Source: Hydrogenothermus sp964516095 (GTDB lineage: Bacteria > Aquificota > Aquificia > Aquificales > Hydrogenothermaceae). Taken from it: a stretch of 26,603 nt of DNA. Below are positions 22,138-26,603 of the stretch, piece by piece. Each line of letters begins with the position of its first letter. Position 1 is the stretch's first letter. A program made the position numbers and the translations under genes. The stretch is taken from the NCBI GenBank assembly GCA_964516095.1, contig CAZEYS010000017.1, forward strand, positions 1 through 26,603, written 5' to 3'. A model generated the notes under the pieces. It did not search any database. It saw only the letters and a program-made list of their open reading frames with translations, and had not been told where the DNA came from.

Positions 22138-23905
22138 CATTGTAGTCTTTGGACTTTTAATAAGTGCGTTAATTTTGTTAGGAAGGCTTTTTTATCTGCA
22201 GGTTGAGAAGGGAGAGTACTATAAAAAGCTTTCTGAGAATAACTATGTAAGAATTATCACAATAAATCCGCCTCGAGGAAGGATTTTTGACAGAAACGGA
22301 GTACTTATTGCGTATGATGTTCCTTATTATGAACTTTATGTTTTACCTTACATGGTTAAAAAAAACTGGCCAACTTTAAAAAAAAATTTAGAGAAGTATC
22401 TTAAATTAGATTTACCGCCAGATATAGATGAAAAAATAAAAAAAGGATTTGCCAATAAAGTTGTATTGAAAAGTAAACTTACAGATAAAGAAATAAAAAT
22501 TATCTACGATAACTTTTACAGATTTAATGGAGTTATGATTGATGTGGTTCCCAGAAGAAAATACACAAAATATGCAAAGTACATGGCTCATATATTAGGT
22601 TATGTAGGCTATCCCTCAAAGAAGGACTTAGAGGAAAATCCAGATATAAATCCCGACGTTTTAATTGGTAAAAGTGGTGTTGAAAAAATATATGATAAAT
22701 ATTTAAGGGGCGAATTCGGTGTTAAAGCTGTTGTAGTGGATGCTTTAGGAAGGGTAAAAAAAACTCTTTACGAAAAGAAACCAAAAGTTGGAAAGGATAT
22801 TTACTTAACTATAAATGCTATTATGCAAAAAGATGCATATGAAGAATTTGAGAAATCAAAACAAAAATCAGGTGCAGTAATTATAGTAGACTCAAAAACT
22901 TATGAAATTTTAACCCTTTTCAGTTATCCGTCTTTTGATATCCAAGCTTTTTCAGATGGACTTTCCAAAAAAGAATGGAAAGCACTATTATCAAACAAAT
23001 ATAAACCTCTTTTTAATAAAGCACTATATGGTCTTTACCCACCAGGTTCTATCTATAAAATTGTAGTGGCAACTGCCGCATTAAATGAAAATATTGTTTC
23101 TCCGTATAAAAAAATATACAGTGGTGGATACTTTGAAATAGGAAAATGGCGTTATAGAAACTGGAACCCTGCAGGTTGTGGAAAAATTAACATTATGCAG
23201 GCTCTTGAACAATCGTGTGACACATACTTTTATCAAATTGGTATTAAGTTAGGAGTGAGAAGGATAAGTAATTATACTTATATGTTTGGAATTGGAGAAA
23301 GGTTAAATCCGTTAATTGAAAAAGTTAAAGCAAGAGTTCCAACTCCAGAATGGAAAAAGGCAACTTTAGGTGAAAACTGGTTTCATGGTGATACAGTTAA
23401 TCTAAGTATTGGGCAGGGATATCTGGCTATTACCCCTTTTGACTCTACAAAAATATTAGTTCCTGTTGTAAATAACGGGAATGTATTAAAACCGTTGCTT
23501 TTAAAAGCTTACTATGATTCTAAAATACACAGTTATATTGAAACTAAACCTGTAATACTAAAACATATTCCTGTTAGATCTTCTGTTTTTAAATATGTAA
23601 AAAAAGGGCTTTATCTTGTAGTATATGGTAAACGGGGAACAGCAAAAATTATGAGACAAGTTCCCGTGAAGAACGCAGGTAAAACAGGAACAGCCCAGGT
23701 TTATAAAAGGACAGAAAAACATAAAAAGATAAATAAATGGGAACTTCAAAACCATGCGTGGTTTATTGACTTTTTTCCTTACAAAAAACCAAGATATATA
23801 ATATCTACGTTTATAGAGCATGGAAAATCAAGTTCAAACGCGGTAAAGTTAACTCATAATATAGTAAACAGATTATATGAGGAGAATATTATAGACTCTC
23901 AATAA
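22118..23905 (+). CDS. mrdA: Penicillin-binding protein 2 (elongasome transpeptidase)
   Basis: Class B PBP that cross-links peptidoglycan during elongation, partner of MreC and RodA. 595 residues: an N-terminal membrane anchor (about 6-24), a PBP dimerisation region with PPRGRIFDRNG, and a transpeptidase domain. The catalytic triad motifs are S311-I-Y-K (SxxK), S366-C-D (SxD) and K522-T-G-T. Two consecutive ATGs, 22118 and 22121, are possible starts. It overlaps mreD by 20 nt and convergent lpxB by 17 nt. rodA is not in the window. Confidence 0.96.
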   Translation: MMINRFNIVVFGLLISALILLGRLFYLQVEKGEYYKKLSENNYVRIITINPPRGRIFDRNGVLIAYDVPYYELYVLPYMVKKNWPTLKKNLEKYLKLDLPPDIDEKIKKGFANKVVLKSKLTDKEIKIIYDNFYRFNGVMIDVVPRRKYTKYAKYMAHILGYVGYPSKKDLEENPDINPDVLIGKSGVEKIYDKYLRGEFGVKAVVVDALGRVKKTLYEKKPKVGKDIYLTINAIMQKDAYEEFEKSKQKSGAVIIVDSKTYEILTLFSYPSFDIQAFSDGLSKKEWKALLSNKYKPLFNKALYGLYPPGSIYKIVVATAALNENIVSPYKKIYSGGYFEIGKWRYRNWNPAGCGKINIMQALEQSCDTYFYQIGIKLGVRRISNYTYMFGIGERLNPLIEKVKARVPTPEWKKATLGENWFHGDTVNLSIGQGYLAITPFDSTKILVPVVNNGNVLKPLLLKAYYDSKIHSYIETKPVILKHIPVRSSVFKYVKKGLYLVVYGKRGTAKIMRQVPVKNAGKTGTAQVYKRTEKHKKINKWELQNHAWFIDFFPYKKPRYIISTFIEHGKSSSNAVKLTHNIVNRLYEENIIDSQ

Positions 23906-25019
23906 TTTTACTTGCACGGTCTAAAGCACCTTTATTTCCTAATTTTTTCCTTACTTTAGCTAAATTATCTTTTAAAGAAAAATACTTTTCTTTGTTTAAA
24001 AGCATTTCTATTGCAAAATTTGCAAGGTTTATAGGTCTGCACTCATCTTGTAAAAATTCCTTGACCACTTCATCACCTGCAATTATATTAGGAAGCCCCA
24101 GATAATTTATTGATACAAGCCTTTTTCCTATTTCAAATGTTATTGGAGAAACTTTGTATATTAGAGAAAAAGGTTTTCCAATAATAGTAGCTTCTAAAGT
24201 TGCCGTGCCAGATGCAATAAATGAAAAAATAGATTTATCCATTACTTCGTAAGAAGGATATTCAAATTCTTGATTAGTTATGACTTTAATAGGCAAATTT
24301 TTATGCTTTTTTATCTTACTGAGAATATTTATATACTGGTTTTCAGTTGCAGGAATTAGAAAGAAGGCTTCTGGAAAAACTTTTTTCAAAAGATATGCTG
24401 TATCTATTAATATAGGAAGTAGAGTATTTACTTCGCTTTCACGACTTCCTGCAAGCAAACCAAATATTTTTGAATTTTTGGGAATATTTAGCTTTTTTCT
24501 GAAACTTTCTGCAGATTCTGTAGTTTTAACAATATCCAAAAGAGGATGTCCTACATATTCATATCTGAAATTTTCAGACACATAGGGCTTATAAATATCC
24601 TCTTCGAAAGGGAATATAGAAATTAGTACATCTGTGTATTTAACTATCTTTTTTACTCTACCTTTCCCCCAGGCCCATACTTGAGGTGGTATAAAGTAGA
24701 CAGTTTTTTTACCTCTCTTTTTGGCTTCTTTTAACAATTTTAAATTAAAACCAGGAAAATCTATCGCTATAACGATATCTACGTTTTCAATTTCTTGAAC
24801 TGCCCTTTTAAAAGTATTTCTTATTTTCCTGTATTTTGGCAGAGCTTCTGTTAAACCAACTACAGAGATATTTTGAATATCTTCTATACTTTTTACATTA
24901 AGCTTTTTCAATTTGGGTCCAGTTATCCCAGTCCACTGAAAATTTCTTACTCTCTTTACAATCTCATATCCGTAGTTGTCGCCAGAAATTTCACCTACGC
25001 TTATAAAAGCTTTTTTCAT
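23889..25019 (-). CDS. lpxB: Lipid-A-disaccharide synthase
   Basis: Peripheral membrane glycosyltransferase joining UDP-2,3-diacyl-glucosamine with lipid X to form the lipid A disaccharide. 376 residues, family-typical. Motifs: SVGEISGDNYG near the N-terminus, IDFPGFNLKLLKEAKKRG, YFIPPQVWAWGKGRVKK, FPFEEDIY, YVGHPLLD, LLAGSRESEV and the C-terminal ASGTATLEATIIGKPF nucleotide-binding region. It confirms an outer membrane with LPS. The start overlaps the APC permease stop (ATGA). If the upstream GnnA/GnnB pair is real, its substrates would carry a 3-amino group. Confidence 0.96.
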   Translation of the reverse strand: MKKAFISVGEISGDNYGYEIVKRVRNFQWTGITGPKLKKLNVKSIEDIQNISVVGLTEALPKYRKIRNTFKRAVQEIENVDIVIAIDFPGFNLKLLKEAKKRGKKTVYFIPPQVWAWGKGRVKKIVKYTDVLISIFPFEEDIYKPYVSENFRYEYVGHPLLDIVKTTESAESFRKKLNIPKNSKIFGLLAGSRESEVNTLLPILIDTAYLLKKVFPEAFFLIPATENQYINILSKIKKHKNLPIKVITNQEFEYPSYEVMDKSIFSFIASGTATLEATIIGKPFSLIYKVSPITFEIGKRLVSINYLGLPNIIAGDEVVKEFLQDECRPINLANFAIEMLLNKEKYFSLKDNLAKVRKKLGNKGALDRASKIIESL

Positions 25020-26593
25020 TTAATCTTTTTCATTCCTTTGACTACTTTTTTATATTTTTTAGGAAGAATTTTTATATTAAAAGGATGGTGTGATTTTATG
25101 TCCAAAATCTCGTTTAAATTCTTATGACTGGGTTTGTCTGTATAAACCAAAATATTTATATGCCCTGCTTTATCTTTTCCTTTTTCAGCAAATACTCCAT
25201 GTAGATACACCTCAGCATCCTCAAACTTTTCTCTTATTTTAGATAACAGTTTAGCTAAAAATTTATCATGATTTTGTAAAATTTTTTCTCTTTCTTCTAA
25301 TCTCCAATCTATATATTCTTTTAATCTTACATTTGTGAAAAATCTATAAGTCAGTTCAAATAAAAACGTTAAAATTAGAACTACCAGTGATGATTGAAGA
25401 TTATCAGGATTTGTCTGTAGATTATAAAAAAATAAAACACCAATAGATACAGCACACAGAACAAAAGCAATAAACGAAATCCATTTATTAGAATTTGTGT
25501 AATGAGCGAGCTTAAAATTTGCCAGATTAACTCCTGCAAAGATAATTAAAAATCCCAGACTACCAGCAATAGAAATATTCTCTAAATTAAAAGTTGTAGC
25601 AAAGATAATTGTTAAAATAGCTAATATTAGTAGACCTTCTGTCCCATGCTTCCATACATTTTTTGTAATTTCCTTCGGTAAAGCTCCGAATTTTGCCACT
25701 AAATAACTGACACGGGCTGAGCCATAAAGAGTCGCATTTATCGCAGAAGCTGTAGATAAAAGAGCAGCAATACCAATTAATACAAATCCAGCCTGTCCTA
25801 AAAAAGGTTTTGCAGCGATGGCTAAGGCATAATCCTGATACTTTTGAACCTCTTCATATGTAAGGTTTGCAACAGCAACAGCAGAAACAAGAACATATAT
25901 AAAAATAACCGTACTTACAGCTGCATAAAAAGCTCTCGGTAGATTTTTTTCCGGGTCTTCTATGTCCTGAGCAGTATTAGCGATAAGCTCAAATCCTTCA
26001 TAAGCAAGAAATATTATAAGTCCACCAGTTAATATTTTTATTAAACTTTCCCAATGCTCTGGAGAAAGTCTTGAAAAATCCCCAGTAAAAAAACCAAGAG
26101 CCGAGAAGAATAAAAGTATTCCAACTTTCATAAATACCATAACATCTTCAGCTTTTCCGCTAACATATGCTCCCAAAAAATTTAAGAATGTAAAAAATCC
26201 TATTACTACGACAATAAAAATCTTTTTAGCTAATTCTATTTCATGTCCAAAAAACAATGCAGAAGCATAACTGCCAAAGGCATAAGAGTAAAGAGAAAGC
26301 ATTATTATGTAACTTGCCAGTAGTAAAGTGTTCAAATAAGCTGTGAAAAGATTGTTTCCAAAAGCTCTGACCAGATATTCAACAGTACCACCCTCTGATG
26401 GATAACGGACAGAAAGTTTTGCATAAGAATAAGAGGTAAGTAACGCTATAATACCAGCGAATATAAAAGCTACAGGTGCAGCTCCCTTTGCAAGGAGAAT
26501 AGTAAGCCCAAGAACAGCAAAAATCCCACCACCTATCATTCCTCCAACGCCTATTGAGTATGCTTCCCAGAAACCTATTTTTTTATTGTGCAT
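25016..26593 (-). CDS. APC-superfamily amino acid permease with a C-terminal nucleotidyltransferase-like tail
   Basis: 525 residues. The first ~410 form a 12-helix APC transporter: GVGGMIGGGIFAVLG in helix 1 is the family's substrate-binding unwound segment, and AYEGFELIANTAQDIEDPEKNLPRA follows helix 6. Substrate is probably an amino acid or polyamine, not assignable. After the last helix a ~109-residue cytoplasmic tail (about 417-525) begins with a basic/acidic helix, then LLSKIREKFEDAEVYLHGVFAEKGKDKAGHINILVYTD. This resembles the MNT-type nucleotidyltransferase core (yLFGSraRG...sDiDllv), but the GS motif reads G466-V and the DxD aspartates are H478 and N480, so a catalytically dead fold is likely. 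The gene starts 10 bp from the window end; its promoter is outside. Overlaps lpxB by 4 nt. Confidence 0.9.
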   Translation of the reverse strand: MHNKKIGFWEAYSIGVGGMIGGGIFAVLGLTILLAKGAAPVAFIFAGIIALLTSYSYAKLSVRYPSEGGTVEYLVRAFGNNLFTAYLNTLLLASYIIMLSLYSYAFGSYASALFFGHEIELAKKIFIVVVIGFFTFLNFLGAYVSGKAEDVMVFMKVGILLFFSALGFFTGDFSRLSPEHWESLIKILTGGLIIFLAYEGFELIANTAQDIEDPEKNLPRAFYAAVSTVIFIYVLVSAVAVANLTYEEVQKYQDYALAIAAKPFLGQAGFVLIGIAALLSTASAINATLYGSARVSYLVAKFGALPKEITKNVWKHGTEGLLILAILTIIFATTFNLENISIAGSLGFLIIFAGVNLANFKLAHYTNSNKWISFIAFVLCAVSIGVLFFYNLQTNPDNLQSSLVVLILTFLFELTYRFFTNVRLKEYIDWRLEEREKILQNHDKFLAKLLSKIREKFEDAEVYLHGVFAEKGKDKAGHINILVYTDKPSHKNLNEILDIKSHHPFNIKILPKKYKKVVKGMKKIK

Positions 26594-26603
26594 TGTAATA
26601 CCC

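Noticed and set aside
1..26603. CRISPR array, tRNA/rRNA genes, insertion sequences, prophage or plasmid features
   Set aside because: No spaced direct repeats, cloverleaf, transposase, integrase or phage-like genes were found; intergenic gaps are all short.

Overview
The window is a compact, AT-rich stretch of bacterial chromosome with genes on both strands, 1-nt to 4-nt gene overlaps and several TTG starts. The gene set (MreBCD/PBP2 wall-elongation operon, LpxB, DsbC-type isomerase, RecG with a long N-terminal extension, RpiB-GlyA-NadK-IspF) fits a Gram-negative organism. The low GC, lysine/isoleucine/glutamate-rich proteins and long RecG point to Aquificota, most likely a Sulfurihydrogenibium-like member of Hydrogenothermaceae. 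That assignment is inferred from composition and protein character; no 16S is present.

Layout. 1-2222 (-): metE, missing its last ~20 codons at the window edge. 2352-2750 (+): a divergent Fur-family regulator, with a 15-bp 7-1-7 palindrome between the two. 2754-5113 (-): a two-gene unit of a type IV pilin followed, with a TAATG overlap, by an STT3/PglB-type oligosaccharyltransferase. It is preceded by a textbook sigma-54 promoter with two upstream TGAC...GTCA operator-like repeats. 5244-6966 (-): DsbC-like disulfide isomerase and an orphan OppD/DppD-type ATPase. 7052-15797 (+): a ten-gene run rpiB-glyA-nadK-ispF-(DUF1858-like)-(two unknowns)-recG-(AtpR-like)-pilD. 15772-18763 (-): a sugar oxidoreductase and a DegT-type aminotransferase (possible GnnA/GnnB pair), a tiny lipoprotein, ribH and nusB. 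18877-19758 (-): dapA. 19842-23905 (+): mreB-mreC-mreD-mrdA. 23889-26593 (-): an APC permease with an unusual C-terminal tail, then lpxB.

The most interesting region is the pilin/oligosaccharyltransferase unit. The pilin carries four N-X-S/T sequons in its exposed half and four cysteines. The next gene encodes an enzyme with the WWDYG and DxD motifs of N-linked oligosaccharyltransferases. An intrinsic-terminator-like hairpin plus T-tract lies inside the first codons of that gene, so the arrangement looks like a built-in attenuator that makes much pilin and little glycosylase. The prepilin peptidase and a DsbC-type isomerase that could serve the same pilin are encoded in the same window. N-glycosylation of a bacterial type IV pilin by a dedicated co-transcribed STT3 enzyme would differ from the usual O-linked pilin systems (PilO/TfpO/PglL). 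The sequence supports this as a hypothesis; it does not prove activity.

The other units are mainly housekeeping: methionine, glycine/one-carbon, NADP, isoprenoid, riboflavin and lysine/peptidoglycan precursors, DNA repair, cell shape and lipid A. No rRNA, tRNA, CRISPR, insertion sequence or phage feature was seen. No gene-free stretch exceeds 130 bp.
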